33,101 nucleotides of DNA from JBEEJL01 sp049698095 (lineage in GTDB: Bacteria > Pseudomonadota > Gammaproteobacteria > Burkholderiales > JBEEJL01), in NCBI GenBank assembly GCA_049698095.1, contig JBAVXA010000326.1:1-33101 (forward strand). Reading direction: 5' to 3'. The notes below the pieces were generated by a model. The model had not been told where the DNA came from. It saw nothing but the letters and a program-made list of their open reading frames with translations, and ran no database searches. A program made the position numbers and the translations under genes. Positions 15,438 through 23,741 of the stretch are shown here, in pieces. Within the stretch, counting starts at the first letter, position 1; each line of letters starts with the position of its first letter.

Positions 15438-16340
15438 ATGGAAAAACCGTTCATTCTTCACATGTTCACTCCGGTACGGCAGATGAGCCCGTTCGACATC
15501 AATATGGCTTACGACGCAGGCTATAACGCGGTCATTCCCTACACCGACGTGACGCTGGATCAGATTACCGGCCTGGTGCAGGACGCGATTTTTTCGCGCG
15601 GCCCGAAGGGCGTGAAGCGCACCGGCATTTTCATCGCAGGACGCGACATTGCGCTGGCGGCGGACATGCTCGATTTGGCCAGGCGCGCCATGGTGCCGCC
15701 GTTTGAAGTATCGGTATTTGCCGACCCGAGCGGCGCGTTCACCACGGCGGCGGCGATGGTCGCGTGTGTAGAACGCCAGTTGCGCAAAACGCACCAGACC
15801 GATTTGAAAGGCCGCGACGTGTTGGTGCTGGGCGGCACCGGGCCGGTCGGCATGGCAGCAGCAGTGCTCGCCGCTGACGCGGGCGCCAATGTGCGTATCG
15901 GCAGCCATTCCAGTCCGGATCGTGCGCGTATCGCGAGTGAAATGGCAAACGCGCGTTACGGCGCCAGGACGGTCGCCGCGGACGCGAGCAAAGCCGATAA
16001 CCTGGCGGAGTTGCTGAATCAGACAGAGGTCATTATGTCGGCAGCGAAAGCCGGCGTGCAGGTGTTGAGCGAGGCACAAGTCAGCAGTGCGAAGCGGCTG
16101 CTGGTTGCGGCCGACGTTAACGCCGTTCCGCCTGCAGGAATTGCAGGCATCGGCGCGATGGACGACGGCATCAATATCAAGACCCATTCCCCCAAAACGG
16201 TTGGTATCGGCGCGCTGGCGATCGGTAATGTGAAATACCAGGTCGAGCGCGGCTTATTTGAAACCATGTTGCAGGCGGAGAAAGCCGTGTACCTCGACTT
16301 TCGCGATGCCTTCATGTTGGCGCGCAAACATGCAGCCTGA
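15438..16340 (+). CDS. mtdB: MtdB, NAD(P)-dependent methylene-H4MPT dehydrogenase
   Basis: This 300-residue protein has a Rossmann-type nucleotide site GGTGPVG (about residues 132-138) and the N-terminal substrate domain typical of MtdA/MtdB. It oxidises 5,10-methylene-H4MPT to methenyl-H4MPT in the cytoplasm, the first oxidation after formaldehyde capture by Fae. Genomic setting between mptG and mch supports MtdB rather than MtdA. ATG 15438 is preferred over 15387, because it gives the standard MEKPFILHMFTP start. It overlaps the next gene by 11 nt. Confidence 0.93.
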   Translation: MEKPFILHMFTPVRQMSPFDINMAYDAGYNAVIPYTDVTLDQITGLVQDAIFSRGPKGVKRTGIFIAGRDIALAADMLDLARRAMVPPFEVSVFADPSGAFTTAAAMVACVERQLRKTHQTDLKGRDVLVLGGTGPVGMAAAVLAADAGANVRIGSHSSPDRARIASEMANARYGARTVAADASKADNLAELLNQTEVIMSAAKAGVQVLSEAQVSSAKRLLVAADVNAVPPAGIAGIGAMDDGINIKTHSPKTVGIGALAIGNVKYQVERGLFETMLQAEKAVYLDFRDAFMLARKHAA

Positions 16341-17451
16341 AACAAAAAATATATTATTGGCGTCATACTCCGCACGAGCGCTGGCCGCTTCCGCGGCGCG
16401 CGCCGGATATCATGTGTATGTTATTGATTTATTTGAAGATTTTGACACGACCGCGTTGTCCGTTGCCAGTGCAAAAGCGTGCGCCGATCATGCCTTGCGT
16501 TTCGACAAGATAAAATTGCAACAAGCAATGAGTTCGTTCGCCGGCATCGAGTTTTCCGCTGTTATCTACGGGGCCGGGTTCGAGGCCGATACCGGCTTGC
16601 TGGAAATATTGAACGCGCAGAATAATTTTTTCGGAAATTCGCCGGAGCTGGTGCTCAACCTCAAACATCCGACAACCTTTTTCGGTTTACTGCATATTCT
16701 GAACATGCCTTTTCCGCAGGTGCGATTAACCGCGCCATCGGATGCTGACGGTTGGCTGGCAAAAACTATCGGCGCAACCGGCGGAACCCACGTCGCATCG
16801 GCCCAAGGCGTTTCGGCGAATGATCAAATATATTTTCAGCAATTCGAAGCCGGGCGCAATTTGTCGGTTTTGTTCCTCGCCGACGGCAAGCAATCGCGCA
16901 TCGTCGGCTTTAACGAGCAACTGGTTCAACGCGTCGGGAGCTCACCGTATTGCTACTCCGGCGCAATCAGCCATGCACGGATGCCGGACGAATTGAAGAG
17001 TCAAATCGCCGCTAAGCTCGACTTGCTGGTGGAGACAACCGGCCTCGTCGGCCTGAACGCCATCGATTTCATTTTGCGCGACGAAAAGTATTTTGTGCTT
17101 GAAATCAATCCGCGTCCTACGGCGACCATGGAGCTTTACGACGCGGATTTTCCGCAGGGGTTACTGCACGCGCATGTGCAAGCATGCGAAGGCGTGCTAC
17201 CGGACGCCGTGCCGGGCGAACAGACCATCCGCGGTCACCAAATCGTCTGGGCGCAACAAAACACCCGCGTGCCCGCGACGTTCAGTTTTCCGCGTTGGTG
17301 CGCGGACATTCCGCAGCCCGGCAGCTTTATTGCGCAGGGCGCCCCGCTCTGCAGTGTGCTGGCGGATGCGCATGATTACGATGAAACACTTCGGTTGCTC
17401 GAGCGGCGCAGCGCGGAAATACAAATTCAATTACTCGAGTTGGCTGCATGA
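16330..17451 (+). CDS. ATP-grasp ligase of the H4MPT cluster (COG2232 type)
   Basis: This 373-residue ATP-grasp protein has a Rossmann-like N-terminus (NILLASYSARALAASAARAG), a Lys-containing LAKTIGATGG loop, and the C-terminal metal-binding EINPRPTATMEL block (about residues 258-269). It matches the predicted ATP-dependent carboligases found next to mch in H4MPT-using bacteria. By order I take it as the counterpart of Methylobacterium orf17, though I am unsure of the orf number. The ligation substrate is unknown; cofactor side-chain synthesis is likely. ATG 16330 lies inside the end of mtdB, and its stop overlaps the mch start (ATGA). Confidence 0.82.
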   Translation: MQPETKNILLASYSARALAASAARAGYHVYVIDLFEDFDTTALSVASAKACADHALRFDKIKLQQAMSSFAGIEFSAVIYGAGFEADTGLLEILNAQNNFFGNSPELVLNLKHPTTFFGLLHILNMPFPQVRLTAPSDADGWLAKTIGATGGTHVASAQGVSANDQIYFQQFEAGRNLSVLFLADGKQSRIVGFNEQLVQRVGSSPYCYSGAISHARMPDELKSQIAAKLDLLVETTGLVGLNAIDFILRDEKYFVLEINPRPTATMELYDADFPQGLLHAHVQACEGVLPDAVPGEQTIRGHQIVWAQQNTRVPATFSFPRWCADIPQPGSFIAQGAPLCSVLADAHDYDETLRLLERRSAEIQIQLLELAA

Positions 17452-18464
17452 GTACCGCGCCCGTAGCAGCAGTTGACGAAAACCTGCATCTGCAAAGCAG
17501 CCGCTGGCCGAGCGTGAGCGCATGGACGGTGCCGCTGGTCGGAATGCTGTTGCGAGATGCGGATGCATTGCGCCTCGGCGTGACACGAGAAAAATCGACG
17601 ATCATCGATGCCGGAATCAATGTCAGCGGTGGCATCGAAGCCGGGCGGCGCATCGCAGAAATCTGCATGGGCGGGCAGGGCGTAGTGAATCTGCAGCTCG
17701 CCGCCGGCGGTAGATGGCCGATACAGGTTGTCGTGCACAGCACGAATCCGGTCCTCGCCTGTCTCGCCAGCCAATACGCCGGCTGGAGTCTGTCGCACGG
17801 AGAAGGCAAGGGCGCATATCACGCGATGGCGTCCGGGCCCGGTCGCGCGGTATCGGTTAAGGAAAGCCTGTTCGCCGAACTTGGCTATAAGGATATTTCC
17901 GATTCGGTTTGCCTGGTACTTGAAACCACCAAGTTTCCGCCGCAGGAAATCATCAATAAAATTGTACGCGATTGCGGCGTGGCGGAACAACGAATCACTT
18001 TGATCCTCACGCCGACGCATAGTCTCGCGGGTGTCGTGCAAATCGTCTCGCGCGTGCTCGAAGTAGCGTTGCATAAGGTGCACACCCTGGGTTTTCCGCT
18101 GCATAAAATTATCGACGGAATGGGCAGCTCGCCGTTGCCCAGTCCGTCGAAAGATTTTCTCACCAGCATGGGGCGCACCAATGATGCAATTCTGTTCGGC
18201 GGGCAGGTTCAGTTGTTCGTCGACTGCAGCGACGACGAAGCCGCGGATCTGGCAAAGCAGCTCCCCGCCAATGCCTCGCGGGACTACGGCCGCCCCTTCG
18301 CAAAGATTTTCAAAGAGACCAACTACGATTTTTATAAAATCGACCCAATGCTGTTTGCGCCGGCAAAAGTGGTAATCAGCAACGTGACGAGCGGGAACAG
18401 TTTTTTCGGAGGGGAAATCAACGGACAACTGCTGGACTCATCTTTAGGAGGTCCCGGTGGCTAA
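17448..18464 (+). CDS. mch: Mch, methenyl-H4MPT cyclohydrolase
   Basis: This 338-residue protein carries typical Mch blocks: the IDAGINVSGGIEAGR region, an STNPVLACLASQYAGW stretch, the ASGPGRAV motif and the GMGSSPLPSPSKDF segment. It hydrolyses 5,10-methenyl-H4MPT to 5-formyl-H4MPT in the cytoplasm, between MtdB and the Fhc complex. It is translationally coupled at both ends, overlapping the upstream ATP-grasp by four bases and the next gene by eight. Length is normal. Confidence 0.96.
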   Translation: MSTAPVAAVDENLHLQSSRWPSVSAWTVPLVGMLLRDADALRLGVTREKSTIIDAGINVSGGIEAGRRIAEICMGGQGVVNLQLAAGGRWPIQVVVHSTNPVLACLASQYAGWSLSHGEGKGAYHAMASGPGRAVSVKESLFAELGYKDISDSVCLVLETTKFPPQEIINKIVRDCGVAEQRITLILTPTHSLAGVVQIVSRVLEVALHKVHTLGFPLHKIIDGMGSSPLPSPSKDFLTSMGRTNDAILFGGQVQLFVDCSDDEAADLAKQLPANASRDYGRPFAKIFKETNYDFYKIDPMLFAPAKVVISNVTSGNSFFGGEINGQLLDSSLGGPGG

Positions 18465-19368
18465 GCGCATCGCGATCATCACCGACGAAGCAGGCTGGCA
18501 CGGCACGCAATTGCGCCGTGCGTTCAAGGCACGTGGATTCGATTCGTCCTATGTTTCTTTGAAGAATTGTCGCGTCGATTTCGACCATCCCCTGCACGGT
18601 CTCGGCATCGATGGCTTCGGTAAAAACTTGCCGGATGGCGTTTTCGTGCGCGGAATATCCGGCGGAAGCTTTGAGCAGGTCACGTTCCGGCTGGACATTC
18701 TGCACACCTTGCAGGAGCTTGGCGTGCCGGTCTACAACGACGCAGGCGCCATCGAGCGCAGCGTCGACAAGGCGCGCACCAGCCTGCGCTTGAAGCAGGC
18801 CGGCGTCGAGACCCCTGCAACCTGGGTGATGGAAGATCTCTGCGTGGCACGCACGCTGCTGATGCGCGAGTCGGCACGCGGCAACGAACTGGTGATGAAA
18901 CCCCTGTTCGGTTCGCAAGGCTCCGGGCTGGTTCGTCTCGGCGCCGGAATGGATATGCCGGATTCGCCGGAGTACAACCAGCTCTACTATTTTCAGCGTT
19001 ACATCGATAGCGGCGAGGGCAAATGGCATGACTGGCGCGTATTGATCGTCGGCGACCAGGTACAGGCGGCCATGGTCCGCCGCGGCACGAGCTGGATTAA
19101 TAATGTGGCGCAGGGCGCGCGTTGCGAAAGCGCGGTGCCGGATGAAGAAATTGTCCGTCTCGCGCGCAAGGCGGTACGTGCGGTGGGAATGGATTACGCG
19201 GGCGTCGATATCATGCGTGATGTGAGCGGAAAGGCGTATGTGATTGAGGTCAACAGCATTCCCGCCTGGCGCGGACTGCAAAGCGTGACTACACCGGGCA
19301 TCGCACAAATTCTGGTCGACGACTTCATTGCCAGGAAAATCCCCAGCAACCTGGAGGCGGTTGGATGA
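18457..19368 (+). CDS. RimK/MptN-like ATP-grasp glutamate ligase
   Basis: This 303-residue ATP-grasp enzyme of the RimK group has the signature ELVMKPLFGSQGSGLVRL (about residues 144-161), YFQRYIDSG, DWRVLIVGDQV and the metal-binding VIEVNSIPAWRG block. The archaeal relative MptN attaches glutamate to H4MPT, so a cofactor glutamylation role is likely. By order (after mch) it should be the Methylobacterium orf5 counterpart. GTG 18457 is preceded by an excellent TAGGAGGT site. The end overlaps the next gene by four bases. Confidence 0.85.
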   Translation: MAKRIAIITDEAGWHGTQLRRAFKARGFDSSYVSLKNCRVDFDHPLHGLGIDGFGKNLPDGVFVRGISGGSFEQVTFRLDILHTLQELGVPVYNDAGAIERSVDKARTSLRLKQAGVETPATWVMEDLCVARTLLMRESARGNELVMKPLFGSQGSGLVRLGAGMDMPDSPEYNQLYYFQRYIDSGEGKWHDWRVLIVGDQVQAAMVRRGTSWINNVAQGARCESAVPDEEIVRLARKAVRAVGMDYAGVDIMRDVSGKAYVIEVNSIPAWRGLQSVTTPGIAQILVDDFIARKIPSNLEAVG

Positions 19369-20306
19369 ACACGGTGCTGCAAGCAGTCGAAGCGCAAAAC
19401 AATTCGCATGCCAGCGCCATGAGCAAAATGGTGCGCGACGCCTGTCTGCTGGAAATCCGCGCATTAAAACCCGGTAACGTCGGTTTTCATGGCGACGGTC
19501 ACGGCATGACCGCCGAGCATTTTGTCAAAAGTGCTCATGCGATCGCCGAGCCGATTGCCGCGCCGGACAAGACATTGGGTCAACGCATTCTCGGTGCTGT
19601 CAGGGCGACGCAGGACGCCGTAGCGTGCAATACCAATCTGGGCATCGTTCTGCTCGCCGCGCCGTTGCTGCAGGCTGCATGGAGCAGTATCGCGTTGCCG
19701 ATAAAATTCCCGCTGCGCGCCACGTTGCACGAGGTATTGCATGGCGCCAGTCAACACGATGCGGCGGCCGCGTATGAGGCTATCCGTATCGCCAATCCGG
19801 GCGGGCTGGGTAACGTCACGCGCCATGACGTGCGCGATGCGCCGACGATCACCTTGTTGCAGGCCATGCGTGAAGCGGCCAGCCGTGACGCAATCGCGAT
19901 GGAATATTGCACGGACTACACGCGCGTATTCGCCATCGGCGTGACGTCGTTTTCTTCTGCGGCGGCCCATGGTATGAGCAATGAATGGGCGGCGACGGCA
20001 TGTTATCTGGAATGGCTTTCGCAGGTGCCGGACACGCATGTGGCACGCAAACACGGTGTTGAGGCGGCGCGTCAGTTGTGCGAACAAGCGCTCGGTTATC
20101 GTCATCAGTTTGCGCAGGCGTCGAGTCCCGACAAGGCGACTGCCGCGTTGCTTGAGTGGGACCGGCAGTTAAAGCAGCGCGGCATCAATCCCGGCACGTC
20201 CGCCGACCTGACTGTGGCGAGCGTGCTGGCGTTTCGGTTGCAGCATTGGCTTCAGAGTGAACAGGTTACTCGGTGCGAGGGCGATGTTACCCCCGCATGG
20301 CAGTAA
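19365..20306 (+). CDS. CitG-like (triphosphoribosyl-dephospho-CoA synthase family) protein of the H4MPT cluster
   Basis: This 313-residue protein has family features of CitG/MdcB: EIRALKPGNVGFHGDGHGMT (about residues 31-50), NTNLGIVLLAAPL (about 88-100), and NPGGLGNVTRHDV, DYTRVFAIG and GINPGTSADLTVASV further on. CitG proper builds the citrate lyase prosthetic group by alpha-linking ribose units; no citrate lyase genes are present. Homologues sit in H4MPT clusters (orf7 by order). H4MPT contains an alpha-linked ribose-5-phosphate, so a role in that phosphoribosyl transfer is an attractive inference. It is coupled to the upstream ligase and separated from fae by 66 nt. Confidence 0.85.
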   Translation: MNTVLQAVEAQNNSHASAMSKMVRDACLLEIRALKPGNVGFHGDGHGMTAEHFVKSAHAIAEPIAAPDKTLGQRILGAVRATQDAVACNTNLGIVLLAAPLLQAAWSSIALPIKFPLRATLHEVLHGASQHDAAAAYEAIRIANPGGLGNVTRHDVRDAPTITLLQAMREAASRDAIAMEYCTDYTRVFAIGVTSFSSAAAHGMSNEWAATACYLEWLSQVPDTHVARKHGVEAARQLCEQALGYRHQFAQASSPDKATAALLEWDRQLKQRGINPGTSADLTVASVLAFRLQHWLQSEQVTRCEGDVTPAWQ

Positions 20307-20324
20307 GTAGCAGTAGTAGTGAAC

Positions 20325-20338
20325 GTGGGGTAACCCAC
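20325..20338 (+). promoter_or_regulatory. GUAA-tetraloop hairpin in fae leader
   Basis: GTGGG (20325-20329) pairs with CCCAC (20334-20338) around a GUAA loop of the stable GNRA class, 34 nt before the fae ATG. It could stabilise the 5' end of a processed fae mRNA. The stem is short, so this is tentative. Confidence 0.35.
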
Positions 20339-20372
20339 ATATGGATGGACTAACTAAAAAAGGAGAGAAATC

Positions 20373-20885
20373 ATGGCAGTTATTGATCGCGTATTAGTAG
20401 GGGAATCATTGGTTGGCGACGGCAACGAAGTTGCGCATATCGACCTTATCGTCGGACCGCGTGGCAGCGCCGTGGAAACAGCATTTTGCAATGCGCTGTG
20501 CAATAACAAGGATGGCTTCACCTCCTTGCTGGCCGTGGTTGCACCAAACCTGCTCGCCAAACCCAATACCGTGATGTTCAATAAGGTGACCATCAAAGGC
20601 GCCAAGCAGGCAGTGCAGATGTTCGGGCCAGCCCAGCGCGCGGTTGCAATGGCTGTGGCTGATTGTGTCGAAGACGGCACCATCCCGGCAAACGAAGCAG
20701 ATGATGTTTTCATTTGCGTCGGCGTGTTTATTCACTGGGAAGCGGCAGACGACACCAAGATCCAGGATTACAACTACCAGGCAACCAAAGAAGCCCTTAA
20801 GCGCGCCATTAAACGCGAGCCGAAGGCGTCTGAAGTGGTAGCGAAAAAATCCAGCATGGGTCATCCGTTCGCCGCGCATAAATAA
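20373..20885 (+). CDS. fae: Fae, formaldehyde-activating enzyme
   Basis: This 170-residue protein condenses formaldehyde with H4MPT to methylene-H4MPT. The start (MAVIDRVLVGESLVGDGNEV) and conserved His22 in VAHIDL (the catalytic His near position 17 in the processed enzyme), plus NTVMFNKVTIKGAKQA and the GQAQ-like FGPAQRAVA helix, are all typical. A consensus AAGGAGAG ribosome binding site and strong codon bias fit its known abundance. It closes the mptG-mtdB-mch gene run but has a 66-nt leader of its own, so separate transcription or processing is possible. A stem-loop follows the stop. Confidence 0.98.
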   Translation: MAVIDRVLVGESLVGDGNEVAHIDLIVGPRGSAVETAFCNALCNNKDGFTSLLAVVAPNLLAKPNTVMFNKVTIKGAKQAVQMFGPAQRAVAMAVADCVEDGTIPANEADDVFICVGVFIHWEAADDTKIQDYNYQATKEALKRAIKREPKASEVVAKKSSMGHPFAAHK

Positions 20886-20897
20886 GCAACCTTCGCA

Positions 20898-20925
20898 TCC
20901 GCCCTGCGTGGCAGGGCGGACTTTA
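20898..20925 (+). terminator. Stem-loop terminator after fae
   Basis: A perfect 9-bp stem (TCCGCCCTG 20898-20906 with 20912-20920, loop CGTGG) lies 12 nt after the fae stop, followed by only a short CTTTAAT run. It is a good hairpin but a weak T-tract. It sits between the convergent ends of fae and the HisA-like gene. Confidence 0.65.
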
Positions 20926-20944
20926 ATGCGGGAAACGGAATTTT

Positions 20945-21670
20945 TTATGCGGCGAAGTCTTTTAATTCGCCGCCGTTGATGCGGCCGTCGTGCAGGGCGC
21001 TGGCAACAAGCGCGCCCGCTACACCCATGTCGCGCAGTTGATGCAAATCCTCGACATGACGCACCCCTCCGGCGGCAAAAATGTTTTTGCGCGGCGAAAT
21101 GTGCCGCGCCGCGGCGATGAGTTGGACGAGTCGGTAAATATCCGGCCCCGCACCGGCGCCTACTCGCGTCAAGGTCATGGCGATGACGTCATCGGGCCAC
21201 AGTTGCGGGCTGGCTAGCAGATCGGGCGGACCGCGGAATCGTTCGCCGATAAAGTCGAGCGACAGAACAGGTGCGGTTTTTGCAGCTGTGTTTGCGAGCG
21301 GTAAGCTGAACAGCGATGCATCACGCAGCGACTCGCTGCCGACAACCAGTCGGCAAGGTTGCAGCGACGCAAGTTCACTGTAGCTCTTCGCGTCGCTGAC
21401 GCCGGCGTCGAGCCAGATTTGCAGTCGCGGGAACATATGTTGTAATTTATTGATTATATTGAAATTATTTCCAAAGCTTTGAATGGCGTCAAGATCCGCT
21501 ATATATAGATGGGAAAACGCATGCAATGCCAGCAGCGCCGAAACGATATCCGTCGCATCGCTGCCTTTACACAGCGATGACTCGACCGGCAAATATTTTT
21601 CACGCTCGCCGCGCCGCGCATGCACTACCTGGCCACGCAATAGATCGATAACGGGAATGACCAGCATCAT
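20945..21670 (-). CDS. HisA-related TIM-barrel protein of the C1 cofactor cluster
   Basis: This 241-residue (beta/alpha)8 protein is related to HisA/HisF. It has an N-terminal VIPVIDLLRGQVVHA (Asp9 at the HisA catalytic position), YIADLDAI, LSLDFIGERF and the C-terminal phosphate-binding IFAAGGVRHVEDL / GALVASALHDG blocks. It lacks his neighbours and belongs to the HisA-like group (COG1411 type) found with H4MPT/methylofuran genes in methanogens and methylotrophs, where the reaction is not established to my knowledge. It is divergent from the mfnD-like gene with only 6 bp between the start codons. Confidence 0.82.
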   Translation of the reverse strand: MMLVIPVIDLLRGQVVHARRGEREKYLPVESSLCKGSDATDIVSALLALHAFSHLYIADLDAIQSFGNNFNIINKLQHMFPRLQIWLDAGVSDAKSYSELASLQPCRLVVGSESLRDASLFSLPLANTAAKTAPVLSLDFIGERFRGPPDLLASPQLWPDDVIAMTLTRVGAGAGPDIYRLVQLIAAARHISPRKNIFAAGGVRHVEDLHQLRDMGVAGALVASALHDGRINGGELKDFAA

Positions 21671-21676
21671 TTATCC

Positions 21677-22684
21677 ATGAGAGTATTTGCCTACGAGCAT
21701 ATCACCGGCGGCGGCATGGCAGAACAGGCGCTGAGTTCATCGATCGCTCACGAAGGCGAAATGATGTCGCATGCGCTGCTGGTGGATTTGTCCTCCGTGC
21801 CGGACGTCGAAGTGGTCACCTTGCGCGACCAGCGGTTACCGCCGCTGGATTTACCCGTCACCAGTTTTTCCGTCGGGACCGAGCGCGAGTTTGCCGAGCT
21901 GTTCGCGGATTGCGTCGAACAAAGTGACGCAGTCTGGTTGGTCGCGCCGGAAAGCGGCGGCGTCCTCGAAGCGCTCAGTCGGAAAGTCGTCGCCGGGCAC
22001 CGAATTCTGCTAGGCAGCCGACCCGATGCGATTCACATCGCCGGCAGCAAGCTGCAGACCTCGCGTATGCTGCTGTTGAACGGCGTGCCCGCCGCGAAGA
22101 CCTATTATCCCGACGAAAAATTGCCGGAAGTTTCACAAGCCTGGGTGGTCAAGCCCGACGATGGCGCCGGTTGCTCCGATACCCGCATATTCCACGATCG
22201 CGATCAGGCCCTGGCATGGATTGCCACGCAAAACCACGCCGCGCGACAGTACGTCATGCAGCCGTTTATCGCCGGCGAAGCTTGCAGTCTGTCGGTGCTG
22301 TGCCGCGAAGGGTCATCGCGCCTGTTGAGTTGCAACCGGCAGCGCGTTGTCGTGCGCGATAATCAGTTTTATTTCCTCGGCAGCGTGGTGAACTCCATTG
22401 ACGACCCTCATGGACAGTTGGCAGGCCTGGCGCAGCAGGTCGCGAGTGCGATGCCCGGGCTGTGGGGTTATGCCGGCATCGACATTATCCTTACCGACGA
22501 AGGTCCGGTGGTGCTCGAAGTCAACCCGCGTCTGACCACTTCCTACGCAGGTATGCACGCATCGATCAATTATAATCCGGCAGCGCTGGTGCTGGACCTG
22601 CTCACCCTGCCGTTTCCCGCACGCACGCCGCATCTGGCGCATACCACGGTCGATGTTGACGTGGAGCCGTTCAGTGTCCATTGA
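21677..22684 (+). CDS. MfnD-like ATP-grasp ligase (methylofuran side chain)
   Basis: This 335-residue ATP-grasp protein opens with VFAYEHITGGGMAEQAL, typical of COG1821 (OrfY of methylotrophs, MfnD of methanogens). It has the KPDDGAGCSDT loop and the metal-binding VVLEVNPRLTTSYAG block (about residues 279-293). MfnD joins glutamate to tyramine in methanofuran. Methylotrophs make methylofuran with tyrosine and a polyglutamate chain, so this enzyme probably ligates glutamate there (inference). No ribosome binding site is evident. It overlaps the next gene by 11 nt. Confidence 0.82.
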   Translation: MRVFAYEHITGGGMAEQALSSSIAHEGEMMSHALLVDLSSVPDVEVVTLRDQRLPPLDLPVTSFSVGTEREFAELFADCVEQSDAVWLVAPESGGVLEALSRKVVAGHRILLGSRPDAIHIAGSKLQTSRMLLLNGVPAAKTYYPDEKLPEVSQAWVVKPDDGAGCSDTRIFHDRDQALAWIATQNHAARQYVMQPFIAGEACSLSVLCREGSSRLLSCNRQRVVVRDNQFYFLGSVVNSIDDPHGQLAGLAQQVASAMPGLWGYAGIDIILTDEGPVVLEVNPRLTTSYAGMHASINYNPAALVLDLLTLPFPARTPHLAHTTVDVDVEPFSVH

Positions 22685-23741
22685 GCCGGAATTTGTAATC
22701 GGCTGGGACGTCGGTGGCGCACATCTCAAAGCAGTTTCACTCGATCGCAACGGCTCGGTGGTGCGCTGCATTCAATTGCCATGCCCTTTGTGGCAGGGGC
22801 TGCAGCATCTTGAACTGGGAATCGACAAAATCGTTTCCGCCAGCCGGGCGACCTGCCACGCCGTCACCATGACCGGCGAACTGGTGGATTTGTTTGTCAG
22901 CCGCCGCGAAGGCGTGCTGGCGATTGCGCACGTGCTGGGACAAAAACTGCACAACCAGGCGCTGCTTTTTTTTGCCGGAGAAAAACCGTTCGTCCCGCTG
23001 CGTCAGTGCAGCGACGCTGTCGAATCCATCGCGTCGATGAACTGGTATGCCACCGGCCAGTTTAGCGCCAGCCGGGTGCAGCAGGCGCTCGTCGTCGATA
23101 TCGGCAGCACCACTACCGATATGATCCTCGTGCGCGATGGCAGCGTGCATGCCGAAGGAATGAATGACTTCAGCCGTATGGCATCGGACGAACTGGTTTA
23201 TACCGGCCTGGTGCGGACGCCGCTGATGGCGCTGGGTCGGAAAATCAAGTTTCAAAAAACCGAAGTCGGGGTCATGGCCGAATATTTTGCCACCAGTGCC
23301 GACGTTTATCGCGTGCTGGGCGAACTGCCGGAGCACGCCGATCAGCAGCCTGCGGCCGATAACGGCGCAAAAACCTGGCACGGCAGCGCGCGCCGCCTTG
23401 CGCGCATGATCGGGCGCGATGTTGAGTCGGCTGCCGAGGATGCCTGGCGCGAGCTGGCGCGAGCCTTTGCGGATGCTCAATTGCAACATTTGCAAGTGGC
23501 CTGCAACAGGCTGCTTGCCCGGCATGTCGTCGATGCCGATGCGCCGCTGGTCGGCGCGGGTTGCGGCAGTTTCCTGGTGCGTAAAATCGCGCTGACGTTA
23601 CGCCGGCCCTATATCGACTTCGCCGGTTTTGCGACAGGAAATCCCGAAGCGATGGCAGGGGTCAACACCTGCGCGCCGGCTTACTCGGTCGCGGCATTGG
23701 CATTAGAGCAAATGAAACTGGCAAAGGCGACGCATGCCTGA
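22674..23741 (+). CDS. MfnF-like ASKHA-fold protein (H4MPT-linked C1 pathway protein)
   Basis: This 355-residue protein has two actin-fold phosphate motifs, VIGWDVGGAHLKAV near the start and VVDIGSTTTDMILV (about residues 136-149), as in hydantoinase/sugar-kinase relatives of COG1548. Archaeal MfnF couples the furan pyrophosphate to tyramine-glutamate in methanofuran synthesis; this gene is the bacterial counterpart. GTG 22674 is chosen because GTGGAG lies seven bases upstream, and it overlaps the preceding stop. The frame is open back to 22653. Overlaps the next gene by eight bases. Confidence 0.82.
   Translation: MSIEPEFVIGWDVGGAHLKAVSLDRNGSVVRCIQLPCPLWQGLQHLELGIDKIVSASRATCHAVTMTGELVDLFVSRREGVLAIAHVLGQKLHNQALLFFAGEKPFVPLRQCSDAVESIASMNWYATGQFSASRVQQALVVDIGSTTTDMILVRDGSVHAEGMNDFSRMASDELVYTGLVRTPLMALGRKIKFQKTEVGVMAEYFATSADVYRVLGELPEHADQQPAADNGAKTWHGSARRLARMIGRDVESAAEDAWRELARAFADAQLQHLQVACNRLLARHVVDADAPLVGAGCGSFLVRKIALTLRRPYIDFAGFATGNPEAMAGVNTCAPAYSVAALALEQMKLAKATHA

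Noticed and set aside
18847..18862. Another TGGCACG-N4-CTGCT sigma-54-like match
   Set aside because: It lies inside the RimK-like coding sequence in GC-rich codons with no gene start nearby. It shows the background rate for near matches.
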